Origin: Cytobacillus oceanisediminis
Lineage (GTDB): Bacteria; Bacillota; Bacilli; Bacillales; Cytobacillaceae
Assembly (NCBI RefSeq): GCF_003182355.1
Contig: NZ_QGTW01000008.1
Location: forward strand, 186,001 to 250,000
Length of the DNA: 64,000 nucleotides
Reading direction: 5' to 3'
Part shown: in pieces, positions 1 to 13,442 of the stretch
Position numbering within the stretch: the first letter of the stretch is position 1
Layout of the letters: each line of letters starts with the position of its first letter
The notes under the pieces: model-generated
Seen by the model: the letters and a program-made list of their open reading frames with translations, nothing else
The model's database searches: none
Told to the model about the DNA's origin: nothing
Made by a program: the position numbers and the translations under genes

Positions 1-494
<494 letters not shown>

Positions 495-504
495 TTAAAC
501 AATC

Positions 505-768
505 CTACCCTTCCTCAATAATTTCATCACGGTCGTTTAATCGGTGCGCGACAGTTTCCGGCTGGACCGCAGACAATATGACGTGGTCACTATCCATTAC
601 GATAACTGCCCGGGTCCGTCTCCCGTATGTCGCATCAATTAAAGAGCCCCGGTCACGCGCGTCCTGAATAATCCGTTTGATTGGGGCAGATTCGGGACTA
701 ACTATAGATATTATCCGGTTGGCAGAAACGATATTGCCAAAGCCGATATTGATCAGTTTAATTGACAT
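505..768 (-). CDS. remA: RemA-type biofilm matrix regulator (DUF370)
   Basis: This 87-residue protein matches the RemA/YlzA family (DUF370), which in B. subtilis is a DNA-binding activator of biofilm matrix operons and osmoprotection genes. The family-typical opening [20 protein letters not shown] and the central [21 protein letters not shown] are visible. The length agrees with the usual 85-90 residues. The gene sits between yloC and gmk, the conserved position in Bacillaceae. The ATG at 768 follows an AGGACCC sequence that is only a modest ribosome binding site. The family assignment is firm; that it controls matrix genes here is inferred from B. subtilis. Confidence 0.95.
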   Translation of the reverse strand: MSIKLINIGFGNIVSANRIISIVSPESAPIKRIIQDARDRGSLIDATYGRRTRAVIVMDSDHVILSAVQPETVAHRLNDRDEIIEEG

Positions 769-828
769 TTGGGTCCTCCAATCATCAGTTATTTATTTTG
801 ACCCCCAGAGCCGCAATCTAAACAACTG

Positions 829-1701
829 CTATTCAATATTTTGAATTTGTTCCTTCATTTTTTCTAATAGACTCTTTATTTCAACCACTTCTGCAGCTAT
901 CGCCGCGTCATTCGCCTTGGAACCAATCGTATTCGCTTCCCTGTTCATCTCCTGCAAAATGAAATCGAGCTTCCTTCCAACTGGTTCTGTAAGCTGAAGC
1001 GTTTTTTCAAATTGGCCAATATGGCTTTGCAGCCTTGTCACTTCCTCATTAATATCCGCTTTATCAGCAAACACCGCAACCTCTGTTAATATCCGCGGCT
1101 CATCAATCTGGCCATCCAGATAATCCTTTATACGCTTTTCCAATCTTTCCCGGTATTGCTGAACTACTTTTGGAGAGAACTCGCGCAGCAGGAGTACTCT
1201 TTTGCTTAATAGACTAAGATGGCTGCGGACATCTTTTTCCATCTCAAGCCCCTCAGCTTGCCGCATCTGAGTTAAATGCAAGCATGCTTCCTCAGCTGCT
1301 GAAAGGACATGCTGGCTCAATTCCTCATTGCCAGCATCCTTTTCTTCTACGCCAATCAGCTCTTCCCGAATAAGGTCCTGGATAGAGAGATCATTTTGGA
1401 TATTGTACTTTGTTTTAATTGCAGTTATGTATTGATAATATTCATCTAAAAGTTCCCAGTCAACATTTACTTTTCGGCTGGCCAAACCATCGCCCTCAAT
1501 TGTGACATAAACTTCTATTCTTCCTCTTTTAATATGCTCACCAAGCTTTTTCTTAATTTTATCTTCCATGTGCATCAGCTGCCTGGGCATACGCATATGA
1601 AACTCGGAAAAACGATGGTTTACAGTCCTAATTTCGACAGTAATGGAAAATTGCCCGGAATCTTTCTTGCTTCTGCCAAAGCCAGTCATACTTACAACCA
1701 T
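829..1701 (-). CDS. yloC: YicC/YloC family endoribonuclease
   Basis: The 290-residue product belongs to the YicC/YloC family, of which members have been shown to be endoribonucleases. Visible family features are the N-terminal MVVSMTGFGRS, the RTVNHRFSEFHMRMP stretch in the first 45 residues, and the C-terminal GRKLDFILQEMNREANTIGSKA block near residues 240-262. The length matches the family (about 290). It lies 60 bases upstream of remA and probably forms a transcript with remA and gmk. The substrate in this organism cannot be told from sequence. Confidence 0.94.
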   Translation of the reverse strand: MVVSMTGFGRSKKDSGQFSITVEIRTVNHRFSEFHMRMPRQLMHMEDKIKKKLGEHIKRGRIEVYVTIEGDGLASRKVNVDWELLDEYYQYITAIKTKYNIQNDLSIQDLIREELIGVEEKDAGNEELSQHVLSAAEEACLHLTQMRQAEGLEMEKDVRSHLSLLSKRVLLLREFSPKVVQQYRERLEKRIKDYLDGQIDEPRILTEVAVFADKADINEEVTRLQSHIGQFEKTLQLTEPVGRKLDFILQEMNREANTIGSKANDAAIAAEVVEIKSLLEKMKEQIQNIE

Positions 1702-1870
1702 TTTCTTACACTTCCTTTTGGAAAAAGCACAGCTTTTAAAAGAAGCTATCGTCTGAACAGTTCACCCTTCAAAAAAGAACAACAGACTTAGCTCACTTTG
1801 AAGACTGTGCAATCTATGGATAAAGATATAGTAATTTAATGGGGATTATAACTTGCAGTTATTTTTGCGC

Positions 1871-1907
1871 AAAAAAGAAAGGTAATAGAGTTCAGCTCTA
1901 CTACCTT
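1871..1907 (-). terminator. Rho-independent terminator after the calcium ATPase gene
   Basis: Read on the minus strand, a 12-base stem with one G-U pair (AAGGTAGTAGAG / CTCTATTACCTT) is followed by a run rich in T (TCTTTTTT). It lies 18 bases after the ATPase stop codon and separates that gene from yloC. Confidence 0.85.
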
Positions 1908-1924
1908 AAGGATTATAACATATT

Positions 1925-4603
1925 TTATTTTGTTTTTCTTGCCAAAAATGTACCGGCAAGCAAAAATGTTGGAATAGCCGACAGTCCGGTGATCATAAAC
2001 CAGTCGCGCAGTTCAATCGGAACTGTGTGGAAGATAGGCTGCAGCGGCGGATAGTAAATAACAACGAGCACTAAAAGGAGGGATGAGATAACTGCCCACA
2101 CCAAATACTTATTGCCGAAAGGATTCCTTGAAAAGACCGATTTTTCACTCCGGCAATCAAACACATGGATCAGCTGTGCCATAACCAAAGTGGCAAAAGC
2201 AACAGTCTGGGCATATGCCAGATGGTCAGGGTGTGCTTTATAGGCAAAAATAAACGCAAGCAATGTGACAAGACCGATTAAAAATCCTCTCGATACAACC
2301 TTCCAGCCCAGCCCCCTGGAGAAAACTCCTTCCTTTGGGCTTCTCGGTTTTCGTTTCATCACATTCTCTTCCGGCTGGTCAAGGCCGAGCGCCATCGCCG
2401 GCAGACCGTCGGTTACAAGGTTCACCCAGAGAATCTGGATTGGCACTAAAGGCAGCGGAAGCGCAAGCAGCATAGCGAAAAGCATAACCAAAATTTCACC
2501 AACATTTGAGGCAAGCAAATATCTGATAAACTTTCGGATGTTTTCGTAAATATTTCTTCCTTCTTTTATGGCGGCTTTTATCGTAGCAAAATTGTCATCA
2601 AGGAGAACGAGGGCAGATGCCTCTTTAGCAACGTCTGTTCCGGTAATGCCCATCGAGATGCCGATATCTGCCGCTTTTATCGCAGGAGCATCATTGACTC
2701 CGTCCCCGGTCATGGCAACAATATGGCCTCTATTTTGAAGCGCCTTAACAATCTTTAACTTATGCTCCGGTGATACCCTTGCAAAAACGGCCACATCTTC
2801 AACCACATCTTCAAGATCTTCGACCGACATCTCGGCAAGGTCTTTACCTTGCAGAACTTTGGATCCCTTTGTTAAAATGCCTAACTGTTTGGCAATCGCC
2901 TGGGCTGTAATGACATGGTCGCCAGTAATCATTACCGTTTTAATGCCTGCTTCCTTGCATTCCTTGACAGCTTCCCTGACTTCAGGTCTTGGAGGATCGA
3001 TCATCCCCTGCAGGCCAATAAAGGTAAGCCCCTGTTCTGCTTCTTTTTCGTCAAGAATGACATTTTTTGAAGGAATTTCTTTATAGCCAATCGCAATAGT
3101 TCTTAAAGCTTGAGAAGCCAGTTCCTCAATGGCTCCCTGAATTTTGCCTGTAAGCTCCCTGGATAATATCTGGCGTTTCCCCTCCCAGAGAACCGCTTCA
3201 CTCTTGCCGGCTAAAACATCAGGCGCACCTTTAGTTACGATAAATTGCCTGCCATTATGGTCCTTAACGACAACACTCATCATTTTCCGGGCAGAATCAA
3301 AGGGAAACTCATTAATGATCCGGAACTGATTTAACAAACTGCTTCGGTTATAGCCCGCTTTCATAGCAGCTACCAGCAATGCTCCTTCAGTCGGATCCCC
3401 TTCAATTACAAATTCATTATTTTTCTGCTGTATTTCCGCATGGTTGCAAAGCATCCCAAACATGAGCATCTGCTGAAGCGCCTTATCATTTTTAGGTTCA
3501 ATTTGTTTATCATTTCGGTAAAATTGCCCTTGTGGCTCATAGCCGATTCCATCGACTCTCCACTCTTTTCCGCCGCTCCAGAGATGGGTAACAGTCATCT
3601 TATTTTGTGTCATCGTTCCAGTTTTATCTGAGCAGATAACGGAAGCACACCCAAGTGTTTCGACTGCCGGAAGTTTGCGGACAATCGCCTTTTTCTTTAT
3701 CATCCTTTGGACACCAAGTGACAGGGCTACTGTAACTATGGCTGGAAGCCCTTCTGGAATGGCAGCAACTGCCAGTGATACACCCGCAAGGAACATTGTA
3801 TATAACTCCTGGCCTTGCACCACCCCAGCTACAACAACTAGCACTGTTAGTAAAATTGCGGCAGTAATCAGAATCTTGCCGAGCTGTTCCAGCCTTCGCT
3901 GCAATGGCGTAACCATTGTTTCCGCATTTTGCAGCAGGTCAGCAATCTGTCCCATTGCAGTATTCATTCCTGTACCTACTACAACACCCAATCCATTGCC
4001 ACGGGTCACCATCGTACCCATAAAAGCCATATTTTCCATATCGCCTATTGCCAGATTGGTAGTTTTTAAAGAACCGGTCGATTTCTGGACAGGCAGAGAT
4101 TCACCTGTTAAAGCGGACTCCTCAATTTCCAGGCTATTCGACTCTATTATTCTCACATCTGCCCCAATTCTGTCACCCGTAGCAAATTTCAGAAGATCGC
4201 CGACCACAACTTCTTTCGAAGGGATCTTCTTCCACTGGCCATCCCTAAGCGCAATTACTTGGGGAGCTGATAATTCCTTAAGTGCATGAAGCGACTTTTC
4301 TGCTTTCCTCTCCTGGAAAAAACCTAAAAAACCATTTATGACCACAATTGCAATAATTGCTATCGCATCAATATATTCACCAAGCAGCCCTGAAATCAAG
4401 GTAGCGGCTAATAAGACAAGGACCATGAAATCTTTAAATTGACTAAAAAATAAGAGCAAAGCCGACTGCTTTTCTCCCTCTTTTAACTCGTTATAGCCAT
4501 ATTGTTTGAGCCGTTTCTTTACATTATCTTCCGTTAAGCCCGCCTTAATATCTGTATTTAATGCTTGCTCGACCTCTCTTTCATTCATTTCATGGAACTT
4601 CAT
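1925..4603 (-). CDS. yloB: P-type calcium-transporting ATPase (YloB-like)
   Basis: The 892-residue membrane pump is a P2A-type cation ATPase, the family that exports Ca2+ at the cost of ATP; B. subtilis YloB is the closest named relative by position and features. In order there are an N-terminal cation ATPase domain, TGES near residues 166-169 (actuator), the Ca-site motif PEGLP at 283-287 in a membrane helix, the phosphorylation motif DKTGT at 326-330, and the hinge TGDGVNDAPA. Six C-terminal membrane segments end the protein. The ATG at 4603 is unusual: a strong GGAGG lies 15 bases upstream and is spaced for a three-codon reading frame whose TGA overlaps this ATG. The ion is inferred from the family. 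Confidence 0.94.
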   Translation of the reverse strand: MKFHEMNEREVEQALNTDIKAGLTEDNVKKRLKQYGYNELKEGEKQSALLLFFSQFKDFMVLVLLAATLISGLLGEYIDAIAIIAIVVINGFLGFFQERKAEKSLHALKELSAPQVIALRDGQWKKIPSKEVVVGDLLKFATGDRIGADVRIIESNSLEIEESALTGESLPVQKSTGSLKTTNLAIGDMENMAFMGTMVTRGNGLGVVVGTGMNTAMGQIADLLQNAETMVTPLQRRLEQLGKILITAAILLTVLVVVAGVVQGQELYTMFLAGVSLAVAAIPEGLPAIVTVALSLGVQRMIKKKAIVRKLPAVETLGCASVICSDKTGTMTQNKMTVTHLWSGGKEWRVDGIGYEPQGQFYRNDKQIEPKNDKALQQMLMFGMLCNHAEIQQKNNEFVIEGDPTEGALLVAAMKAGYNRSSLLNQFRIINEFPFDSARKMMSVVVKDHNGRQFIVTKGAPDVLAGKSEAVLWEGKRQILSRELTGKIQGAIEELASQALRTIAIGYKEIPSKNVILDEKEAEQGLTFIGLQGMIDPPRPEVREAVKECKEAGIKTVMITGDHVITAQAIAKQLGILTKGSKVLQGKDLAEMSVEDLEDVVEDVAVFARVSPEHKLKIVKALQNRGHIVAMTGDGVNDAPAIKAADIGISMGITGTDVAKEASALVLLDDNFATIKAAIKEGRNIYENIRKFIRYLLASNVGEILVMLFAMLLALPLPLVPIQILWVNLVTDGLPAMALGLDQPEENVMKRKPRSPKEGVFSRGLGWKVVSRGFLIGLVTLLAFIFAYKAHPDHLAYAQTVAFATLVMAQLIHVFDCRSEKSVFSRNPFGNKYLVWAVISSLLLVLVVIYYPPLQPIFHTVPIELRDWFMITGLSAIPTFLLAGTFLARKTK

Positions 4604-4952
4604 CCGGACATCACACTTCCTCCTTTGTGGTTTGAGAAAAGCGGAGAGCGGCTTTGGACATCGGAATTAATTAAATTCTTGCTTGCTAAAATCAAGCATC
4701 CATCCTTTCCAGCAGCGCTCACAGCTAAACATTAAAGAGAATCCGCCAGGCGGCAGACCGTCCTGCTTCTTTTGCTAAATTCAAGTGAAGCAGAGTTGTC
4801 CAATCTCACTCTAAAGAAAGCTTATTCAGCCCCGTCCAAAAAAATGCTATTATTAATTAGAAAAGCGGAATTGGTTTGTCTATTAAGGGATTACCTGGTA
4901 AAATCGCTTCTTTGTAAAGATTAACTAGCATATCTTCCCTTTAGTTTGGGTA
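4604..4952. other. Intergenic stretch between yloB and the tandem repeat, no gene
   Basis: No convincing coding frame is present. Near 4633-4660 is a sequence (AAAAGCGGAGAGCGGCTTTGGACA) that resembles degenerate short interspersed repeats seen elsewhere in the window (38976-39046, 53366-53407). The rest shows no structure that I can name. Together with the repeat block and the 200 bases after it, this forms the longest gene-free stretch of the window, at the site where B. subtilis carries a sulfate assimilation operon nearby. Confidence 0.5.
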
Positions 4953-5234
4953 GTCGTCATTAATCGGGGGATTATCTGCCTTTTCCGATCCCGGTTCAGA
5001 TTATGGTCGTTATTCAGTGGGATTAACTACCTTTTTCGCTCCCCGGTTCGGATTATCGTCGTTATTCAGTGGGATTAACTGCCTTTTCCGATCCCGGTTC
5101 GGATTATCGTCGCTAATCGGCGGGACTAACTACCTTTTCCACTCCCCGGTTCGGATTATCGTCGTTAATCGGCGGGATTAACTACCTTTTTTACCCTCTG
5201 GTCCGGTTATTCGTCGTTAATCGGCGGGATTAAC
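4953..5234. repeat. Tandem repeat, about 5.4 units of 51-53 bases
   Basis: Units begin with GTCGT at 4953, 5006, 5058, 5109, 5161 and 5213, so the period is 51-53 bases. A typical unit reads GTCGTTAATCGGCGGGATTA, then ACTACCTTTTCC, then CCCGGTTCGGATTATC. The units are not identical: two carry TATTCAGTGGG where the others have TAATCGGCGGG. The last unit is cut off after 22 bases. There are no unique spacers between units, so it is not a CRISPR array. The block lies between the divergently transcribed yloB and rqcH genes. Confidence 0.92.
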
Positions 5235-5431
5235 GCCTGCATACACATTTCAAAAAGCTTTCGACCGTTACCCAGCGGATAAAAATCGTCAGTGATCTTA
5301 AACAGCTCAAAATAGAATCGGGCCTTTAGACTTGATTTTTATCATTTTAATGAAAGAATAATTCTATAACTTTAAATAAAAATTCCAGAAAAGCTAATAA
5401 AGCTATTTTTAAAAGAAGAGGATGTTCCAAT

Positions 5432-7144
5432 ATGTCATTTGATGGTTTATTTACAAGAGCTATGACTAAAGAGCTTATCAACACTTTAAAAGGCGGAAGA
5501 ATCAATAAGATTCAACAGCCCTATAAAAATGAAATCATTGTGGTTGTGCGGGCGAACGGCAAAAACCACAAGCTTTTGCTGTCCGCCCATCCAAGCTATG
5601 CCAGAGTACAGCTTACTAAGGAATCGCACGAAAACCCTTCAGAACCTCCAATGTTCTGCATGCTTTTAAGGAAGCACTTAGAGGGATATATACTTGAAGA
5701 TGTCCATCAAATTGAATTGGACCGGATTATTGTATTTGAAGTCAAAGGAAGAAATGAGATTGGCGATACGTCCTATAAGCAGTTAATCGTTGAAATCATG
5801 GGCCGGCACAGCAACATCACACTAGTGGATAAAACTCGTAACATTATCCTGGACAGCATCAAACATGTGTCGTTTGCGGTTAATAGCCATCGAGCAATTT
5901 TGCCGGGCCAGGAGTATGTACTTCCGCCGTCACAGGACAAACATAATCCGTTTGAAGCAGATGAACAGGAAGTGTTACGTAAAATTGATTTTAACAGCGG
6001 GAAAATTGATAAACAGCTGGTCGCCAATTTTGCAGGAGTTTCTCCGCTTTTTGCGAAGGAAGTTATTCATCATGCAGGGCTTGCCAATCGAACAACCGTT
6101 CCAAATAGCTTTTTGCATTTTATTAACCTGGTGAAAAACCATTCCATACAACCGTCTATTACATCCGGAGAGCAAAAAGAAAGCTTTTACTTATTTCCGC
6201 TCGAGCATTTAAAAGGCGAAAACAGGGAGTTCAATTCACTCAGTGAAATGCTTGACCGCTACTATTTTGGAAAAGCGGAAAGAGACCGGGTCAAACAGCA
6301 ATCAAATGACCTGGAGCGCTTCATTGTGAATGAAAAAGAAAAAAATGAAAAGAAAATCGAAAAGCTGAAAAGAACTTTGAAGGAAGCAGAAAATGCCGAT
6401 AAGCATCAATTATTCGGCGAACTGATTACGGCTAATATATACGCGATCCAAAAAGGAATGAAGGAAGTTGAAGTCATCAATTATTACGATGAAGATGGCG
6501 GAACCGTTGTTATTCCATTGGATCCTCGTAAGTCACCATCCGAGAATGCACAAAAATACTTTACAAGATATCAAAAGGCGAAGAACGCCATAATTGTTGT
6601 GAAAGAGCAAATTAAAAAAGCTGAAGAAGAAGCAGCCTACTTCGACTCTCTCCTGCAGCAGGTGGAAACTGCTTCAACAAGAGATATTGCCGAAATTAGA
6701 GAAGAGCTTGTTGAGGGCGGTTATATAAGGGAAAGACAAAAGCGCGGGAACAAGAAACAGCAAAACCTGAAGCCAAATCTCGATCGGTACATCGCCACAG
6801 ACGGCACAGAAATATTGGTTGGAAAAAATAATAAGCAAAATGATTATTTAACCAACAAGGTGGCAGCGCGGGATGAAATTTGGCTGCATACAAAAGATAT
6901 TCCGGGGTCACATGTTGTTATCCGCAGCAAGGAGCCAGACGAGAAAACTATACTTGAAGCAGCTTCCCTTGCGGCTTATTTCAGCAAAGCCCGCAATTCA
7001 AGCTCAGTACCGGTGGACTTCACCCAGGTTAGGCATGTGAAGAAACCAAGCGGTGCTAAGCCGGGATTTGTGATTTATGACCATCAGCAAACGGTGTATG
7101 TTACACCGGATGAAGAGACAGTCCTATTTTTAAAACAAAATTAA
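5432..7144 (+). CDS. rqcH: RqcH/NEMF-family ribosome quality control factor (FbpA-like)
   Basis: This 570-residue protein is the bacterial Rqc2/NEMF homolog (YloA in B. subtilis, older name fibronectin-binding protein). It binds obstructed 50S subunits and directs alanine tailing of stalled nascent chains. The N-terminal NFACT-N domain carries the key Asp97-Arg98 pair (in [13 protein letters not shown]). A long charged coiled coil follows (about residues 285-420), then the NFACT-R domain near the C-terminus ([19 protein letters not shown], about 480-500). The length is typical. The start ATG has AGAGGA 9 bases upstream. It is one of three plus-strand genes here and converges with the pyr operon. 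Confidence 0.95.
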   Translation: MSFDGLFTRAMTKELINTLKGGRINKIQQPYKNEIIVVVRANGKNHKLLLSAHPSYARVQLTKESHENPSEPPMFCMLLRKHLEGYILEDVHQIELDRIIVFEVKGRNEIGDTSYKQLIVEIMGRHSNITLVDKTRNIILDSIKHVSFAVNSHRAILPGQEYVLPPSQDKHNPFEADEQEVLRKIDFNSGKIDKQLVANFAGVSPLFAKEVIHHAGLANRTTVPNSFLHFINLVKNHSIQPSITSGEQKESFYLFPLEHLKGENREFNSLSEMLDRYYFGKAERDRVKQQSNDLERFIVNEKEKNEKKIEKLKRTLKEAENADKHQLFGELITANIYAIQKGMKEVEVINYYDEDGGTVVIPLDPRKSPSENAQKYFTRYQKAKNAIIVVKEQIKKAEEEAAYFDSLLQQVETASTRDIAEIREELVEGGYIRERQKRGNKKQQNLKPNLDRYIATDGTEILVGKNNKQNDYLTNKVAARDEIWLHTKDIPGSHVVIRSKEPDEKTILEAASLAAYFSKARNSSSVPVDFTQVRHVKKPSGAKPGFVIYDHQQTVYVTPDEETVLFLKQN

Positions 7145-7155
7145 ATAATTAAAAG

Positions 7156-7185
7156 AAAAAAGCAAGCGAAGATGCTTGCTTTTTT
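7156..7185. terminator. Bidirectional terminator between rqcH and pyrE
   Basis: A 12-base perfect stem, AAAAAAGCAAGC and GCTTGCTTTTTT, with a six-base loop has A and T runs on both sides. It can end both the rqcH transcript (plus) and the pyr operon (minus), which converge here. Confidence 0.93.
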
Positions 7186-7202
7186 CTTTTTCGCAAAACA
7201 GG

Positions 7203-7824
7203 TTATTGTTTAACCTTCCCCCACTCAGCAGGATCTTTTCGCCACTCCATTAATTTCTCCATATCTTCTTCCTGAATATAGCCCTTTTCGATGGCAACCT
7301 CTGTTAGAGCTTCGAAATCTGTCAAAGTGAATGCCTCAATATTCTCTTCAGCAAGCATTTCTTTGCCTTTTTCAAGCTGGTATGTAAAGATCGCTGCCAT
7401 ACCCAATACTTCGCAGCCTGCTTCTCTTAGAGCCTTGACCGCAGTTATGGCGCTTCCCCCAGTTGAAATCAGGTCCTCTACAACGACTACCTTCTGTCCT
7501 GCTTCAGCTTTTCCTTCAATTTGTTTGCCTTTGCCATGCCCTTTTGCCTTGGAGCGGACATAGCACATTGGCAGATCCATCAAGTCACTTGCCCAGGCTG
7601 CATGTGGAATGCCGGCTGTGGCCGTTCCAGCGATGAGCTCGGCACCAGGAAACTTCTCATTAATGATTTCCTGAAGGCCCGCAGCAATTTCTTTCCTTAC
7701 AGCAGGGTAGGATAATGTCAAACGATTATCGCAATAAATTGGGGCAAGCAGCCCTGATGACCATATAAATGGATCGTTTGGGTTTAAGGCAACGGCTTTG
7801 ATGTCCAGTAATCTTTCTGCTATT

Positions 7825-7835
<11 letters not shown>
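7203..7835 (-). CDS. pyrE: orotate phosphoribosyltransferase
   Basis: PyrE joins orotate to PRPP to make orotidine 5'-monophosphate. The 210-residue product has the PRPP-binding motif [14 protein letters not shown] near residue 118 and the loop [18 protein letters not shown] chose the ATG at 7835 ([15 protein letters not shown]) because GGGAGG is 8 bases upstream and this matches the family length; an in-frame extension to 7880 has no such support. The start overlaps the end of pyrF by 11 bases, pointing to translational coupling. It is the last gene of the operon and is followed by the bidirectional terminator. Confidence 0.96.
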
Positions 7836-10229
<2,394 letters not shown>

Positions 10230-10233
<4 letters not shown>

Positions 10234-13200
10234 GATAGAACCGCCTCCCGAATTTGTTCTGGTTTATCCATCGCATCCGCGGAGAAATTCATAGATTCAA
10301 TCACTCGAAGGATTGCTTCAGCAGTATCCAGTGAAGTTAAGCATGGCACGCCATTTTCAACAGATTCACGGCGGATCCGGAAGCCGTCCCGGGCTGGCTG
10401 TTTGCCTTTTGTTAAAGTATTTATGACAAACTGCGCTTCGCCATTTCTAATTACATCCAGAAGGTTTTGCCCTTCAGAGCCGATTTTCCCGGTCACTTTA
10501 ACAGGTATGCCGGCAGATTGAAGGAATAGAGCCGTTCCGCTTGTCGCCATCAGTCTGTAGCCGATGGACACAAACCGTTTCGCAAGCTGCAGTGCTTCTT
10601 CTTTATCTTTGTCTGCCACTGTCATAAGTACAGTTCCGAATGGCTGGATTTTCATGCCGGAAGCAACAAGGCCTTTATAAAGGGCTTTTTCTAGTGTTGT
10701 GTCTTTCCCCATAACTTCCCCGGTTGATTTCATTTCCGGCCCTAAAGTGATGTCCACTCTTCTTAACTTGGCAAAGGAGAAGACCGGAACTTTTACAAAA
10801 ACGCCGCTTCTTTCTGGAAGAAGGCCTGATCCGTACCCTTGTTGAGCTAATGACTGTCCTAAAATAACCTTCGTAGCTATTTTGGCCATCGGTACATTTG
10901 TAATTTTGCTCAAGAAAGGCACTGTCCGGCTTGAGCGCGGATTAACTTCAAGCACATATACCTCCCCTTTAGCGATTACGTACTGGATATTAAGAAGGCC
11001 GATAATTCCCAGCCCTTTAGCCATCTTTTGTGTGTATTCAACCAGCTTTTCTTTGATTCCCTCTGATATGTTTTGCGGCGGATAGACCGCGATTGAATCC
11101 CCAGAGTGGACGCCGGCTCTTTCAATATGCTCCATAATGCCCGGGATGAGGACATTCTCGCCATCAGAAATCGCATCCACTTCAATTTCTTTTCCGGTCA
11201 GGTAACGATCTATTAATACCGGGTGCTCCGGGTTAACTTTAACCGCATTTTCCATATAGTGAAGCAGCTCTTCTTCTTTGTAAACAATCTCCATGGCTCT
11301 TCCGCCAAGTACATAAGATGGACGAACCACAACAGGATAGCCGATTTCAGTTGCTATCGTGACAGCCTGTTCCACCGATAAAGCTGTCTTTCCTTTTGGC
11401 ATTGGAATATCCAATTCAGTAAGAGCATGCTCGAATTTATCGCGGTCTTCTGCGCGGTCAAGGTTCTCAAGGGAAGTTCCGAGAATTTTCACTCCTCTTT
11501 CCACCAGCTTTGCAGCCAGGTTGATGGCGGTCTGTCCGCCAAACTGTACAACTACTCCTTCAGGCTTCTCCAAATCAATAATATGCATTACATCTTCAAT
11601 CGTCAGCGGTTCAAAGTAGAGCTTATCGGAAATACTGAAGTCTGTTGAAACAGTTTCAGGATTATTATTTATAATGATTGCTTCGTAGCCTGCTTCCTTA
11701 ATTGCCCATACCGCGTGAACTGTTGAGTAATCGAATTCTACTCCCTGGCCAATCCGGATTGGGCCTGATCCCAGGACAACAACACTTTTGCGGTTTGTTA
11801 CTATTGATTCGTTTTCTTCTTCATAAGTTCCATAGAAATAAGGCGTTTCTGATTCAAACTCGGCTGCACATGTATCTACCATTTTATAAACCGGCAGAAT
11901 AGCGTTAGACTTTCTCCAGCTGTAAACTTCCATTTCGCTCGTTTTCCAGAGCTTGGCTATAACCGAATCGGCAAATCCCATTTCTTTTGCCATTTTTCCT
12001 TTTTCCTCGTCAAATGGATTTTCTGCTAACACACGCTCAAAGTCTATTATTTTATTTATCTTGTGCAGGAAGAACAAGTCAATCTTGCTCCACTCATGGA
12101 TTGCATCAATGGTTACTCCCCTGCGAATGGCTTCCCCTATATAAAACAGGCGCTCGTCTCCTGCTTTTCTTATCCGTTTTTCAATCAATTCATCTGAAAT
12201 CAGTTCAGCATCTTTCAGTTCAATATGGTGGATATTTGCCTCAAGTGACCGGACTGCTTTTAAAAGGGATTCTTCCAGCGTACGTCCAATCGCCATTACT
12301 TCTCCAGTTGCCTTCATCTGTGTTCCAAGTGAACGGTTGGCAGATTCAAATTTATCGAACGGCCAGCGCGGTATTTTTGAAACGATATAATCCAGGGCAG
12401 GTTCGAAGCAGGCATATGTTTTTCCTGTAACAGGGTTCATCATTTCGTCAAGTGTCAGTCCTACTGCAATCTTCGCTGCAAGTTTCGCGATCGGATAACC
12501 TGTTGCTTTTGATGCAAGCGCTGAGGAACGGCTGACACGAGGATTTACTTCAATGATGTAGTAATTGAAGCTGTGTGGATCCAACGCGAGCTGAACATTA
12601 CAGCCTCCCTCAATCTCTAGTGCGCGAATAATTTTTAATGAAGTGTTTCTTAGCAGCTGGTACTCGCGGTCACTGAGAGTCTGGCTTGGAGCCACAACTA
12701 TCGAATCGCCTGTATGAATCCCAACCGGATCAAAGTTTTCCATATTACAGACAACAATTGCATTGTCATTGGAATCTCTCATTACTTCATATTCGATTTC
12801 CTTGAAGCCTGCGATGCTTTTTTCAAGCAGACACTGGGTAACAGGGCTGTTCTTCAAGCCGCTTGCCACAATTTCAATTAATTCTTCTTCGTCATGGCAG
12901 ATTCCCCCGCCTGTTCCTCCGAGAGTGAAAGCAGGGCGCACAATTACCGGATATCCGATTCTATTTACAAATTCGAATGCTTCATCCAGGTTATGGATAA
13001 TTTCACTTTCAGGTACAGGCTCGCCAAGCTCATTCATTAAACTGCGGAAAAGATCCCGATCTTCCGCTTTTTGAATTGCAGATAATTTTGTTCCAAGAAT
13101 CTCTACACCGCATTCCTCCAAAACACCGGATTCAGCCAGCTCTACAGCCAGATTCAAGCCAGTCTGGCCACCCAGTGTCGGAACAAGGGCATCCGGACGC

Positions 13201-13442
13201 TCTTTCCGGATGATGCGGCTGACAAATTCGAGCGTCAGCGGTTCTATGTATACCGCGTCAGCAATTTCCGTATCTGTCATAATCGTTGCCGGGTTTGAGT
13301 TGACAAGGATCACACGATAGCCTTCTTCTTTCAGGGCGATGCAGGCCTGTGTGCCCGCATAGTCAAATTCCGCCGCCTGGCCGATCACAATAGGTCCCGA
13401 TCCGATTACTAAAATACTTTTTATATCTGTACGCTTTGGCAT
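10230..13442 (-). CDS. carB: carbamoyl-phosphate synthase, large subunit (pyrimidine-specific)
   Basis: The 1070-residue large subunit makes carbamoyl phosphate from bicarbonate, ammonia delivered by CarA, and two ATP. Two homologous ATP-grasp halves are visible: the first begins [20 protein letters not shown], the second [19 protein letters not shown] near residue 554. A C-terminal MGS-like regulatory domain (about 930-1070) contains the [10 protein letters not shown] segment. Its place inside the pyr operon identifies it as the pyrimidine copy (PyrAB in B. subtilis), as opposed to an arginine-regulated one. It overlaps carA by 22 bases. Confidence 0.97.

Noticed and set aside
3675-4289. A 204-codon plus-strand frame
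   Set aside because: It is antisense to yloB, has low-complexity Ser/Thr/Pro content and no ribosome site; a shadow of the ATPase gene.
4953-5234. Possible CRISPR array
   Set aside because: Units of about 52 bases follow each other with no unique spacers and differ among themselves, and no cas genes are near.
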